From assembly GCF_000982415.1 (NCBI RefSeq), contig NZ_LANI01000032.1:1-63326 (forward strand): DNA of 63,326 nt. Reading direction: 5' to 3'. This DNA is from Kiloniella litopenaei (GTDB lineage Bacteria > Pseudomonadota > Alphaproteobacteria > Kiloniellales > Kiloniellaceae). The notes beneath the pieces were generated by a model. It saw only the letters and a program-made list of their open reading frames with translations, made no database searches and was not told where the DNA came from. Shown piece by piece: positions 50,519 through 60,142 of the stretch; position 1 is the stretch's first letter; every line of letters starts with the position of its first letter. The position numbers were made by a program, and so were the translations under genes.

Positions 50519-50929
50519 ATGGCTAAAGAGAGTGGCGTTAAGGTCATCTTAAAGGTTGGTGATGGCGCTGACCCAGAAGCATTCAATGACTTGTCTGGTC
50601 AAAAAGACACTCGCATGAGCGGCGCAGCAAATGCGGTTGATGTGTCGGACAAGACGACAGGCGGTTGGGGTTCGACGTTGCCCGGCACCCGGAATATGAC
50701 GGTCACTTCGTCCGGTTTTGCTGTGTGGCCCGACACGAACGGGCTGCAAATCCTTCGCGCTCATTGGGAAGCTGGAACGAATGTGAATTGTGAACTGATT
50801 CTGAATGATTCTGGCAATAAGTACGCTGGCGCGTTCTCAATCACACAGCTTGATATTGGTGGGGCAAATGATGGGGCTACCGAATACAGCGTTACCCTTC
50901 AAAATGCTGGTCAGCCTACTTATTCCTGA
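50519..50929 (+). CDS. major tail tube protein, TP901-1 family
   Basis: A 136-aa tail tube protein: DTRMSGAANAVDVSDKTTGGW and GAFSITQLDIGGANDGATEYSVTLQNAG are typical. ATG preceded by TAAGGA. Confidence 0.88.
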   Translation: MAKESGVKVILKVGDGADPEAFNDLSGQKDTRMSGAANAVDVSDKTTGGWGSTLPGTRNMTVTSSGFAVWPDTNGLQILRAHWEAGTNVNCELILNDSGNKYAGAFSITQLDIGGANDGATEYSVTLQNAGQPTYS

Positions 50930-51291
50930 TGGTAAATAAAATCAGGGGCGAAGTTCCGATAACTTTGGACGGCAATAAGTATAAGCTTGTTCCGTCCTTT
51001 GAGTGCCTTTGTAAGATCGAAGCGGAAACAGGCATGGGTATTGTTGCTCTGGCCCGTAAAGTTTACGCGAGTGACTTCACGTTAACAGAGATTACTTCGA
51101 TCATTACCCATGGGCTTAATGCTGCGGGTGAGCCAGCAACCTTTGGTGCAGTTGGCCCGATGGTTGTGGCTTCTGGGGTTCTCTCTGAGGGTGTTCAAAC
51201 ACCTGTCAGATTGTTCTTTGACTATGCCATTACTGGTGGTCAGGCAAAGAGTGCTGAGGGAAACGCGAAAGCGGCGAAGAGTTCGAAGTAA
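50929..51291 (+). CDS. tail assembly chaperone, GTA/TAC_11 type (short form)
   Basis: A 120-aa protein. EVPITLDGNKYKLVPSFECLCKIEAETGMG, then LTEITSIITHGLNAAG match the TAC_11 family of gene transfer agents. Its last codons include a GGGAAAC slippery site; a -1 shift adds 74 residues (see next entry). Confidence 0.85.
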   Translation: MVNKIRGEVPITLDGNKYKLVPSFECLCKIEAETGMGIVALARKVYASDFTLTEITSIITHGLNAAGEPATFGAVGPMVVASGVLSEGVQTPVRLFFDYAITGGQAKSAEGNAKAAKSSK

Positions 51292-51488
51292 TCCCTTTTC
51301 GTCGCTATCTCGGTATCGCATCAGGGGTGCTTGGTTGGTCCCCTAACGTCTTCTGGAAATCCACACCGCACGAGTTCTTTGCCTCACTCGAGGAAAGGAC
51401 AAAATCCAACTCGCCTGATGACAAGTCGGATAGCGAAGAGGATTTCGCACAGTTCCGTCAAAAACTTGAACGAGCAAACGTGATATGA
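50929..51488 (+). CDS. tail assembly chaperone, -1 frameshift product (long form)
   Basis: The zero frame reads GAG-GGA-AAC; slippage on G-GGA-AAC (51258-51264) to GGG-AAA enters an open -1 frame ending at TGA 51488, total 186 aa. The added part (EVIPFRRYLGIASGVLGWSPNVFWKSTPHEFFASLEE) resembles the separate GTA protein rcc01693 (L-GVLG-SP-xFW-xTPxE pattern). No start codon opens this frame before it. A 7-bp stem (51270-51276/51300-51306) lies 5 bases downstream. TMP ATG overlaps the stop. Confidence 0.75.
51258..51306 (+). promoter_or_regulatory. programmed -1 frameshift signal
   Basis: Slippery heptamer GGGAAAC (51258-51264), 5-base spacer, stem AGCGGCG/CGTCGCT (one G-U pair) with a 23-base loop. 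Lambda uses GGGAAAG at the same kind of gene. Confidence 0.75.
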
Positions 51489-53989
51489 GTGAAATTGAAC
51501 GGCTTATATGGCAGATCGAGGCGAAGACCGAAGGGTTGCGTCGTGAGCTTAAGAGAGCCGAGCAGTCAGGCGAGAAATTCACTCGTAAGATGGACCAGAC
51601 GGTTGCGCGGACGAATAGCCAGTTTGCTGGATTGGGTCGGGTTCTATCTGGTGCCGTTGTTCCTGCGTTGGGTGCTGTTGCAGGGGCCTTATCTGTCCAG
51701 CAAATCTATCGCTATGCGGAAGCCTGGAAGCAGACGGAAAACAGGTTAAAGCTTGTAACAAACGGCACTGCTGAACTGACTGCCACACAAAATAGCTTGT
51801 TTTCTGTAGCTCAGAATACAAGGTCCAGCTTTGAAAGCACTGCGGATCTTTATTCGAGAGTTGCGAGAAGTACGGAAGAATTAAACCTCTCTCAATCCAA
51901 GCTTATTGAGCTAACGACGATTGTTAATCAGGCCAGCCGTATATCTGGCGGTGGTGTTCAGGAAGCTGCGGCGGCTGTCCAGCAGTTCGGGCAAGCTTTG
52001 CAATCTGACAGGCTTCAAGGTGACGAGCTTCGTTCTATTCTGGAAAACGCTCCCCGGTTAGCAAAAGCCCTTGCTGATGGCTTGGGCGTTTCTGTTGGTG
52101 AACTTCGCGCTCTCGGGGCTGAGGGATCATTAACCGCGGACAAGATAGTCAATGCTCTATCTACGCAATCACAGGCACTGCAAGAAGAGTTCGACAAGAT
52201 CGAGAAAACAGGAGCCGAGGCATTAACCCAGCTTGATAATGCCTTCTTGCGTCTGATTTCCACAATGGATAGGGCAACGGGGTTCTCTAAGGGGTTTGCT
52301 AAAGCTGTTAGCGGTTTTTCTGATTTCATTGAAGACGCGGGGCTTGAGGATGCAGAGCAGTCAATTTCGAGCCTTTCGTCTGAAATCGCCGATCTAAAAA
52401 AAGAAATAAGCATCTCGGAAAAGATCAGCTTCTTTGGTGGGGACGTTGAAGAGAAAAGGCGGGAGCTTCAAAAGCTTCAAGATATTGTATCATCACTTCG
52501 GGGTGACCTAAATAAATCACCCTTGCAGATACAACTCGAATTTGATCTTGATAGTTTGCAAAGAAAAGCGGCAGAAGCCAAAATTCGAGCCACGGAAGAG
52601 CTGGAAAAACACAAGAGCAACCTTCTTGATCTAGGGTTTAATGATGTAGACGGCAATGATGCTGTTAACCAAATCAACAAGCAGGTCGTTTCCTTAAATA
52701 AGCAAATTATCGAAACAATCAACAACCTCTCGAAGCTCACGGGCGGGCAGCATCCGGGTGGGGCTGTTGCAATCACTTCTACAGCGACTAAAGAAAAGCC
52801 CCCAACAGAAGAAGAGCTAAAAGAAGCAGAGGCAATCAAGCGCAAAAGAGAGCAGCTGCAATTTCTGCTTGAGCAAGAGCAGCGTAATGAACGCCAGCAG
52901 TTCCTTAATAATCAACTTAATCAGCTAGGTATTGATATTAATCACAAGTCGGCAGGGTCAATTCTTAAGGTCGCTAATGCTCTTTTTGATGTTAGAAAGA
53001 AAAAAGAAGAGTTAGCTAAAGCTGATCAGGACAAAAAAGAAGCTGACGCCGAACTTGAGCAGCAAACTAAAGCCGTAAAAGATGTTGAGCAAGAAATAGC
53101 TAACATCGAGCGCGAAGTTCAGGCGCTTCTCCAAGGCAAAGAAGCTTACGAAGCATACCAACAAGCCCGAGAGATTGAGCAGGGTTCAGAAGCTATCCGT
53201 GAACGCCTTGAGGCATTGGGCCTTGAAGAAGAGCAGATCAATCGTCTGATAGAAGCTTACGAGCGACATTCAGAAGAACTCGACAAAGCAGAAGAGACGT
53301 TCAAAAAACGCGAAGAAGCTGTTGAGCGTCAAAAACAGTCAGAGCAGGAGCTTGCCGATATCCTTGAAAACGGTATCGGGCGTTCATTATCCGCTGCGGC
53401 AGATGGCTGGGACGCATTGGGCAAGGTTGCTCTTGATGTTTTGGGGCAAATTCTAGCTGAAAGCTTGAAGCTTGAAGATGTTTTGTCTAGCTCCGGTGGT
53501 TCTGGTGGCGGTAGCGGTATTTTTGGGGGCCTCTTTAGCAGCCTCACGTCAGGGATCGGCTCTCTATTCAAGTTTGCTGACGGCGGTAAAATCGTTGGTC
53601 CGGGTGGGCCACGATCTGATTCAATCCTCGCGGCGGTCAGTAACGGCGAATACGTTGTGAATGCGGCGGCAACAGCTAAGAATCTGCCTTTGCTTGAGGC
53701 TATTAATTCAGGAAATATCCCAGCTTTTGCAGATGGTGGTTTTGTCGGTGGCTCTGTGCCTCGTGTACCTGATATCTCGAAATCCATGCAGACAATCAAC
53801 AACAGCAACCGCTCAAGCTCTAACAATAGCGTGGTTTATAATATTGATGCCCGAGGTGCGGAGGTTGGAGTAGAACAAAAGATCAAACAGGCACTTGATG
53901 AACGCGAGCCGTTGATTATTGAAGGGGCTGTTCAACAGGTTCAAGAAGAAAGCTACCGAAGTGGCAGCGGCTATCTGGGGGGGTATTAA
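51485..53989 (+). CDS. tape measure protein
   Basis: An 834-aa tail length protein. N-terminal tape-measure domain (LSVQQIYRYAEAWKQTENRLKLVTNGTAELTA, LQGDELRSILENAPRLAKALADGLGVS), long coiled coil (about 440-620, rich in Glu/Gln/Lys), then a Gly/Ser-rich patch and a C-terminal domain. By the usual 0.15 nm per residue, a tail of about 125 nm. Siphovirus morphology. Confidence 0.93.
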   Translation: MSEIERLIWQIEAKTEGLRRELKRAEQSGEKFTRKMDQTVARTNSQFAGLGRVLSGAVVPALGAVAGALSVQQIYRYAEAWKQTENRLKLVTNGTAELTATQNSLFSVAQNTRSSFESTADLYSRVARSTEELNLSQSKLIELTTIVNQASRISGGGVQEAAAAVQQFGQALQSDRLQGDELRSILENAPRLAKALADGLGVSVGELRALGAEGSLTADKIVNALSTQSQALQEEFDKIEKTGAEALTQLDNAFLRLISTMDRATGFSKGFAKAVSGFSDFIEDAGLEDAEQSISSLSSEIADLKKEISISEKISFFGGDVEEKRRELQKLQDIVSSLRGDLNKSPLQIQLEFDLDSLQRKAAEAKIRATEELEKHKSNLLDLGFNDVDGNDAVNQINKQVVSLNKQIIETINNLSKLTGGQHPGGAVAITSTATKEKPPTEEELKEAEAIKRKREQLQFLLEQEQRNERQQFLNNQLNQLGIDINHKSAGSILKVANALFDVRKKKEELAKADQDKKEADAELEQQTKAVKDVEQEIANIEREVQALLQGKEAYEAYQQAREIEQGSEAIRERLEALGLEEEQINRLIEAYERHSEELDKAEETFKKREEAVERQKQSEQELADILENGIGRSLSAAADGWDALGKVALDVLGQILAESLKLEDVLSSSGGSGGGSGIFGGLFSSLTSGIGSLFKFADGGKIVGPGGPRSDSILAAVSNGEYVVNAAATAKNLPLLEAINSGNIPAFADGGFVGGSVPRVPDISKSMQTINNSNRSSSNNSVVYNIDARGAEVGVEQKIKQALDEREPLIIEGAVQQVQEESYRSGSGYLGGY

Positions 53990-54612
53990 TGGTTTCGTAT
54001 CCCCTTACTCTTCCAGCAACACCCGGCATTCGTAATTTCTCGATGAAGCCACTTTCAGCCGTCGGCATGAATGTGTCCCCCTTCACCTTCTCTCAAGAGG
54101 TTCAGGTAAGCCAAGGACAACAATGGACAGCGGAATTTGATTTACCACCGATGCTGAGGGTCCATGCTGCTGATTGGCAAGGTTTTATGTTGGGTCTTAA
54201 TAGCTCTGAGGGCACGTTTCTTATGGGTGACCCCGATGCAACAGAGCCGCTTGGAACACCGACTGGAACGCCTGTTCTCGATGGGAATCACGCCGTAGGG
54301 GTCAGAGAAATCAACATCAAAGGCTTAACAGCTAACTCAACGGGCAACCTGTTACGTGGTGATGTTATCCAGATCGGTAGCGGATCAAGTGCAAGGCTGC
54401 ATCGTGTCGTTGAGGCGGTCAATGCCGATGCAAACGGCAAGGCAACCGTGGGTATTTGGCCTTTGGTTAGGACAGGCAGGGCAGACAATGAGCCTGTTGT
54501 AACTTCTGGCGCTGTTGGTCTATGGCGTCTTGCCCCAAACACAACGGAATGGGCTTCTGACGTTATTGGCCATCACAATATCTCTATCAAGTGTATCGAG
54601 GTGGTGCCATGA
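53989..54612 (+). CDS. distal tail-like protein
   Basis: A 207-aa protein beginning MVSYPLTLPATPGIRNFSMK; the middle has TFSQEVQVSQGQQWTAEFDLPPMLRVHAADWQGFMLGLN and FLMGDP, a pattern of distal-tail/hub-adjacent proteins in GTA-like phages. Overlaps tmp by one base. Confidence 0.7.
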   Translation: MVSYPLTLPATPGIRNFSMKPLSAVGMNVSPFTFSQEVQVSQGQQWTAEFDLPPMLRVHAADWQGFMLGLNSSEGTFLMGDPDATEPLGTPTGTPVLDGNHAVGVREINIKGLTANSTGNLLRGDVIQIGSGSSARLHRVVEAVNADANGKATVGIWPLVRTGRADNEPVVTSGAVGLWRLAPNTTEWASDVIGHHNISIKCIEVVP

Positions 54613-55157
54613 GCGTTGAAGACACATTCTCCTATATTGAGGATAATGATGTTTTCTCGCCCATTATTCTTGCTGAATTTGATTTTGATCCTACGCCCGT
54701 CCGAGTTTTTACGGGCCTCGGAGAAATAGTCTGGCAAAGCAAAGCGTTTACCGGAATTGGTAATCTGGGTGAGATATCAAACCCTCAAGACGGCAATGAT
54801 TTAAGAGCAAATACCCAAGCTTATCGTTTAAACGGGATTCCATCTGAATACCTGGGGATTGTCTTGACTGAGAACTATCAAGGTCGGCGGTCAAGGTTGT
54901 GGCTTGGCGTTCTTGACGAATACGGACAATTGGCGGGCGATCCTTATCTAATTTCTGATGGGCGCATGGATACGGCGACCATTGAGGACAATGGCGATAC
55001 TGGCTCGATCACGATACAGGCTGAGACAATTCTTATTGATTTAGATAGGCCGCGCGAACGCCGATACACCCACGAAGACCAGCAAGATTTGTACCCCGGA
55101 GACAAGTTTTTCGAAAAAGTCACCGCAACACAGAACAAAGAAATCATCTGGAAATGA
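54609..55157 (+). CDS. phage tail hub-associated protein
   Basis: A 182-aa protein: PIILAEFDFDPTPVRVFTGLGEIVWQSKAFTGIGNLGEIS and DGRMDTATIEDNGDTGSITIQAETILIDLDRPRERRYTHEDQ. Typical of the gene between distal tail and NlpC-like peptidase in this phage group. Overlaps by ATGA. Confidence 0.7.
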   Translation: MSVEDTFSYIEDNDVFSPIILAEFDFDPTPVRVFTGLGEIVWQSKAFTGIGNLGEISNPQDGNDLRANTQAYRLNGIPSEYLGIVLTENYQGRRSRLWLGVLDEYGQLAGDPYLISDGRMDTATIEDNGDTGSITIQAETILIDLDRPRERRYTHEDQQDLYPGDKFFEKVTATQNKEIIWK

Positions 55158-55570
55158 CGAGATTTGAAGACTGGCCCAACCAGCTAAATCGTTTTGTTGC
55201 GGATTGGCTGGGCAAAAAGCACGTCTGGGGTGCTTCTGATTGCTCGATTATGTGTCTGGATTGGGTCGAGCGGGCCACAGGTCGAAAGGTCGGTGAAGAT
55301 GTAGCGGGTTCTTATGATAGCGCAGCCGGGGCTTTAAATTTTCTTGCAGAAAATAACTATGAAGACCTTGGGGATATGGTCACCGATCGGCTTGGTTCAG
55401 AGCCGATTGACAGAGCCTTTTTACAGCGGGGAGATATTGCGCTTGTCGATTGCCCTAAAGCCCGTGAAGGCATTGGGGTTGTCACTGGCTCTCATATTCT
55501 GATCGTTGATATAAAGCAGGGTGGATCACTGATTCCGCTCTCTCGGGCTATTGCCGGATGGAGGCTGTAA
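55154..55570 (+). CDS. DUF6950 / NlpC-P60-like tail peptidase
   Basis: A 138-aa protein. WGASDCSIMCLDWVERATGRKV has the catalytic-type Cys of NlpC/P60 folds, and RGDIALVDC is the usual next motif; GVVTGSHILIVDI may provide the His. Tail peptidases open the cell wall during DNA entry. Activity not certain. Confidence 0.7.
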   Translation: MTRFEDWPNQLNRFVADWLGKKHVWGASDCSIMCLDWVERATGRKVGEDVAGSYDSAAGALNFLAENNYEDLGDMVTDRLGSEPIDRAFLQRGDIALVDCPKAREGIGVVTGSHILIVDIKQGGSLIPLSRAIAGWRL

Positions 55571-55571
55571 C

Positions 55572-56576
55572 GTGGGTGGAATTGTTGCGGCTGCTGTCGC
55601 TGCTGTTGCCGGGGCATTAGCCAAAGCCAGCATTGGTGCGCTTATAGCCAAGGCTCTGCTTGGCGCTGCTCTTAACTTCGGGCTTTCGGCTGTATCTAAT
55701 GGTCTGTTTGGTAAAAAGGCGTCTGCACCAAAACAAAAGCAGTTTGGCTCGTCAAGAATATTGACATTTCGTGAACCAGTTCAATCGCGAGATGTTGTCT
55801 ATGGTGAGGTTCGCAAAGGCGGTTCGCTTCCTTTTGTCGATACAAGCGGAAGCTACCTCTACATGGTTTTGGCTTTAGCCGGACATGAAGTTGATAGCAT
55901 TAAGGAAGTTTATTTTGCTGAGGAAATCGTTCCTTTGGACGAAAACGGCAATGCTATTGGCAAATACGCCGGATATGTGAAGATTAATAAGCATTTGGGT
56001 GGGCCAAATCAGCAAGCCGATCCTGATCTCGTCGCGGCGTTTCCAGACTGGACTGAGGACCATAAAGGCCAAGGCGTTGCCCACATTGTAGCTCGTCTTA
56101 AATATAATCAGGACAAATTTCCAAACGGAGCACCAACGATTTCAGCCCTTATCAGGGGCCGAAAAGTCCAAGACCCTAGGACGGGTCAAGTTCAGTGGAG
56201 CGACAATGCCCAGCTTTGTATTGCTGACTACCTAAAAGACCCGCTCTACGGGCTTGATATTGATGACTATAACTTACCAGAAGATAGTGTAATAGCTGGG
56301 GCTAACGCCTGTGATGAGACTGTGGCGATTGAAGGGACGAGCCGCGCCGTTGCGTTGCCCGAAGCCAGCTTTTCACTTGAATATGACCTAAGAACGGTTT
56401 GGGAAGATCCACCACCAAGACAACGAGAAGAGGGCGGCTCTGCTTCTGATAACTTTAATGGCGGCGGCGGCTTTAATGAAACTGGCGGTGGCAATTCAGG
56501 TGGTAGCAGTGGCGGGCATCCGGGCGGCGATGGCGGTGGCGGTGGATACGGCGGCGGCGCGGGGGCTTGGACGTAA
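55572..56576 (+). CDS. tip attachment protein, N-terminal half
   Basis: A 334-aa protein. A hydrophobic Ala-rich N-terminus (about 2-45), then RILTFREPVQSRDVVYGEVRKGGSLPFV, YLYMVLALAGHEVDSIKEVYF, and ISALIRGRKVQDPRTGQ...WSDNAQLCIADYLKDPLYGLD are the standard start of lambda J-like tip proteins. It ends in a 45-residue Gly-rich tail (NFNGGGGFNETGGGNSGG...). GTG 55572 start. The rest of J lies in the next gene, joined by TAATG. Confidence 0.8.
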   Translation: MGGIVAAAVAAVAGALAKASIGALIAKALLGAALNFGLSAVSNGLFGKKASAPKQKQFGSSRILTFREPVQSRDVVYGEVRKGGSLPFVDTSGSYLYMVLALAGHEVDSIKEVYFAEEIVPLDENGNAIGKYAGYVKINKHLGGPNQQADPDLVAAFPDWTEDHKGQGVAHIVARLKYNQDKFPNGAPTISALIRGRKVQDPRTGQVQWSDNAQLCIADYLKDPLYGLDIDDYNLPEDSVIAGANACDETVAIEGTSRAVALPEASFSLEYDLRTVWEDPPPRQREEGGSASDNFNGGGGFNETGGGNSGGSSGGHPGGDGGGGGYGGGAGAWT

Positions 56577-58861
56577 TGCCATACGTAACAAAAAACAACG
56601 GCCCCACATCATATGTCAATCTTGGTACAGATCTTGGTTTGGAAACAGGGGACAAGGTTAGGGTTGCCAGCACTGGCGATCTGCCAGACCCGTTATTGGT
56701 TGATACTGACTATTATATTATCCGCTCGTCAGGCACTAAGATAGCCTTTGCTGCAAGCGAAGCTGATGCGCTCAATGGCGCTAAGATTGAAATCTCTGGC
56801 GGCTCAGGGGCGATGACCGTGATGCCGAGAGAAGTTTTGCTCGTAACTGACAAACACGCCTTGCGTGATGGTGATGTGGTCAAAGTGTCCAGTACTGGTG
56901 ATCTGCCAGACCCGCTTGACGCGGTGACGGATTATTATTGTTCCGTTCTCTCAAACAAAAGAATTAAGCTTTCTGCAACGGCGAATGGTTCTGCTATTCA
57001 GTTAACAAGCCCTGGTACTGGCAGTTTGTCGATTAAGCGGTCTGGAACGCGACGTTATCGGCTTAATGGTGACTTTGAGAGCAATTTAAAGCCACGCGAA
57101 ATAATACAAAACATGCTTACTTGCTGCGCGGGCGACCTAATTCCGTCGGGCGGGTCATGGTATATCCAGCCCGGTGTGTGGGAGCCGCCGACCATAGAGC
57201 TAACAGCAGATGATTTTCGAGGACCGATCAAAGTAAGCCCGAGGACAACAAGGCGTGATCTATTTAATGCCGTTAAGGGTAAATATATCAGCCCTGACAA
57301 TGACCATCAGCCCGCTGATTATCCTGTTGTCCGAAACGCCACTTATGAGGCGAGAGATAACGGAAAAGTTATCTATAAGGACTTTGATCAGAACTTTACA
57401 GATTGCCCGTGTCAGGGGCAGCGGGTCGCAAAGATAGTTCTTGAAAAGGGCGCTCAACAAATAACGGTTAATTTGCCTTGCAAGTTACGGGCAATGAAAG
57501 TAACGCCGGGCAAAAATGTGATGCTTACCCTGCCTCGTTTCGGGTGGGACAAAAAGTATTTCTTTGTAGAAAAAAGAACTCTGGTAACTGAAAAGGGGGC
57601 CAACGGCGTCCCTGTTTTGGGTATCGATTTGGTTCTTCGTGAAACTGCGCCAGAAATTTACGACTGGAACTCAGGTGAGGAAACAATTGTCGATCCCGCG
57701 CCAGACAGTAATTTACCTTCGCCGTTTGATGTTCCGCAACCGGGCATTCCGTCAGTCACTGAGGAATTATATAGGTCGCCCGGGGGTGGTCTAAAAACAA
57801 GAATTACCTTTGAAACAGCGGTCACGGAATGGCCGTATCCCCTAGAATACGAATACGCTTTCTCAATCAACGGGTCGTCTCTAAAAATTATCCCGAAAAA
57901 TAAAAACCCGAAGGTGACAGTTCAGGATGTTGATAGTGGTGATATTTATGTAAGCGTTATAGCTTATAACGCTCTCGGGGTGTCTTCTTCGAACGCCGAG
58001 TTTATAGGCAAAATATATGGCCTGACCGCACCACCACAGCCTTTAAGTGAGGTTAATCTGCAAAAGATCGGCGGGCTGGCTTACATCACATGGAAAGCAC
58101 TAAGCGAGCTTGATGTGGTGTTTGGCGGGCGCGTCTTAATCCGTCATTCACCCAAGCCGTTAAGTGAAGCTCTTTGGGAAAATTCGGTTTCTATCGGTGA
58201 GCCTGTTGCTGGAACCGCTGGTTCTGTTGCTTTGCCATTGCGGGCGGGTACATACCTTCTAAAAACAGAAGATAGCGGCGGCAGAAGAAGCACTGAGACA
58301 GCCAAGGTCGAGACCGATGGGGCGGGGTTGGTTGCATATAGCCCGCTTACATATGTCCAAGCTCATCCCGCTTGGTCTGGCGAAAAAGATGGCACTGTGC
58401 TGCGGAATGGCTCTCTGAGGCTGTCATCGCAACAGCTTATTTCGGAAGTCGATCTAATTTCGGAGATTGAGTCCTTTAATACGCTCGGCGGTATCAGAGA
58501 AACGGGAAAATATCGCTTTGCGTCTGGGATTGATCTGGGATCAGTAAAGCCTGTGAGGCTTCGCGTTGAGGTCGATGTAACGGGATACGACGAGAGCAAT
58601 AAAATATCCAAGCGCGGATTGATATCAACGTGGCCCTCAATCCTTGGCGACATGACGGGCGACGTTGAATGTGACCTGTGGATCACGACGACAAACGATG
58701 ACCCGAACGGCGGTTCTCCTGTGTGGTCGGACTGGAAAAAAGAAGTCGGCTCAGAACATAACGTGAGGGCTTTTGATTTTGAATTGCGACTCAGATCTGG
58801 CGACGAAAACACCAACATAGCAATAAACGAATGCACCATTTACGCTGACGAGGTTTCCTGA
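56576..58861 (+). CDS. tip attachment protein, C-terminal half with duplicated insert
   Basis: A 761-aa protein. Residues about 1-145 hold two copies of a domain of about 70 aa (TGDLPDPLLVDTDYYIIRSSGTKIAFA; TGDLPDPLDAVTDYYCSVLSNKRIKLS). Then RRYRLNGDFESNLKPREIIQNMLTCCAG, PIKVSPRTTRRDLFNAVKGKYISP continues the J fold, with Fn3-like repeats behind. ATG shares a base with the previous stop. Host-range determinant. Confidence 0.85.
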   Translation: MPYVTKNNGPTSYVNLGTDLGLETGDKVRVASTGDLPDPLLVDTDYYIIRSSGTKIAFAASEADALNGAKIEISGGSGAMTVMPREVLLVTDKHALRDGDVVKVSSTGDLPDPLDAVTDYYCSVLSNKRIKLSATANGSAIQLTSPGTGSLSIKRSGTRRYRLNGDFESNLKPREIIQNMLTCCAGDLIPSGGSWYIQPGVWEPPTIELTADDFRGPIKVSPRTTRRDLFNAVKGKYISPDNDHQPADYPVVRNATYEARDNGKVIYKDFDQNFTDCPCQGQRVAKIVLEKGAQQITVNLPCKLRAMKVTPGKNVMLTLPRFGWDKKYFFVEKRTLVTEKGANGVPVLGIDLVLRETAPEIYDWNSGEETIVDPAPDSNLPSPFDVPQPGIPSVTEELYRSPGGGLKTRITFETAVTEWPYPLEYEYAFSINGSSLKIIPKNKNPKVTVQDVDSGDIYVSVIAYNALGVSSSNAEFIGKIYGLTAPPQPLSEVNLQKIGGLAYITWKALSELDVVFGGRVLIRHSPKPLSEALWENSVSIGEPVAGTAGSVALPLRAGTYLLKTEDSGGRRSTETAKVETDGAGLVAYSPLTYVQAHPAWSGEKDGTVLRNGSLRLSSQQLISEVDLISEIESFNTLGGIRETGKYRFASGIDLGSVKPVRLRVEVDVTGYDESNKISKRGLISTWPSILGDMTGDVECDLWITTTNDDPNGGSPVWSDWKKEVGSEHNVRAFDFELRLRSGDENTNIAINECTIYADEVS

Positions 58862-60138
58862 TGGCACAGCATAATGACTTGATTATAGACGACCAGACGG
58901 GATCTGATTTCCTGCCTGATATAAATTCGATCTTAATGGCGATCTTAACACAAAACTCCGGGAATGATGAGCCGCCTGCAACTGTTCCCTTTATGTATTG
59001 GGCAGAGCCAGACACAGATACACTTTGGCAGCGAAATGCAGCTAATGATGGGTGGGTTAATAAGGGGGGGCTGTCGACTGCACTGGGGGTGCTTGCAAGC
59101 AAAAACACCGTCAGCACAGCAGAAATAGATGACGGTGCGGTCACATCTGCAAAATTATCTCCTAGTATTTCGCTCGCATCAACCGACCAAGTAGCCCGCA
59201 AATCAATAGCCCTACTCCAATTCAACCAAATGGCGCAAAACAACTACACGCTTCAGAATAAAGATGATGGCGTGACAGACGTTTTTGCAGATGAAAGTGG
59301 GGTGGATACTGGCGCCTCTACGAACCAGTCATATAGCGCTGCGGGTGATTATTACGAAGGCATAGGGCCAGTTGGTACGGATGCAATCCCTACTATGACA
59401 GGGGCCTCAGCTCCGTCCGGTACGGCTTCGGCCTCTTCTGAATACGATGCCTCATATTCAGCATGGAAAGCCTTTGATAACAACAGCACGAATGATTTTG
59501 TCTCTCTTGCTAATGATATTCCTGGCTGGATTGAGTATGATTTTGGAATTGCTACAGCTATTGGTGGCTACACTGTAACCGGACCGCCTGCCGCAAACCT
59601 TACCCGCGCCCCTAAAGATTTTAAGCTTCAGGGTTGGAATGGATCTTCATGGGTTGACCTGGATACTCAGACAAATGTGACAGGTTGGACCGACAAACAA
59701 AAGCGTTCGTATACACTGATAGGCTCTGCGAACTACGCAAAATACCGCCTATACATCACATCCTTAAACGGCGATGTTTATCTTCACATAAACGAGTTTG
59801 AGCTTCTAGCGGCAGGTGATGCGGTAAACATGACTATTCAGTCTGCGGCATTTGCAGCAGATACAGTCCCGACGGAGATGGACCTATTTATATGGCAGGA
59901 AGATATCGACGCTATCACGCTGAACACTGATCTCAAGGCATATGTCAGTAGAGATAACGGGGCAACGTGGACGCAAGGAACGCTTGTTGAAGAGTTCTCG
60001 GCACCTGTAGGCCGGATCTTATCGGCTCTTGATGTTGATATTTCAGCCCAACCTTCCGGCACTTCGGTGAAATGGAAAATCGAAACCCTCAACACCAAAG
60101 CGCAGCGTATTCGCGGTGTGGATCTTCAGTGGAGCTAA
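58861..60138 (+). CDS. tail fibre with F5/8 type C domain
   Basis: A 425-aa protein. N-terminal tail-attachment region with SAKLSPSISLA; residues about 195-320 form a discoidin (F5/8 C) domain: YSAWKAFDNNSTNDFVS, WIEYDFGIATAIGGYTVTG, FKLQGWNGSSWVDLDTQTN, YAKYRLYITSLNG. Predicted carbohydrate-binding receptor protein. Confidence 0.85.
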   Translation: MAQHNDLIIDDQTGSDFLPDINSILMAILTQNSGNDEPPATVPFMYWAEPDTDTLWQRNAANDGWVNKGGLSTALGVLASKNTVSTAEIDDGAVTSAKLSPSISLASTDQVARKSIALLQFNQMAQNNYTLQNKDDGVTDVFADESGVDTGASTNQSYSAAGDYYEGIGPVGTDAIPTMTGASAPSGTASASSEYDASYSAWKAFDNNSTNDFVSLANDIPGWIEYDFGIATAIGGYTVTGPPAANLTRAPKDFKLQGWNGSSWVDLDTQTNVTGWTDKQKRSYTLIGSANYAKYRLYITSLNGDVYLHINEFELLAAGDAVNMTIQSAAFAADTVPTEMDLFIWQEDIDAITLNTDLKAYVSRDNGATWTQGTLVEEFSAPVGRILSALDVDISAQPSGTSVKWKIETLNTKAQRIRGVDLQWS

Positions 60139-60142
60139 GAGA

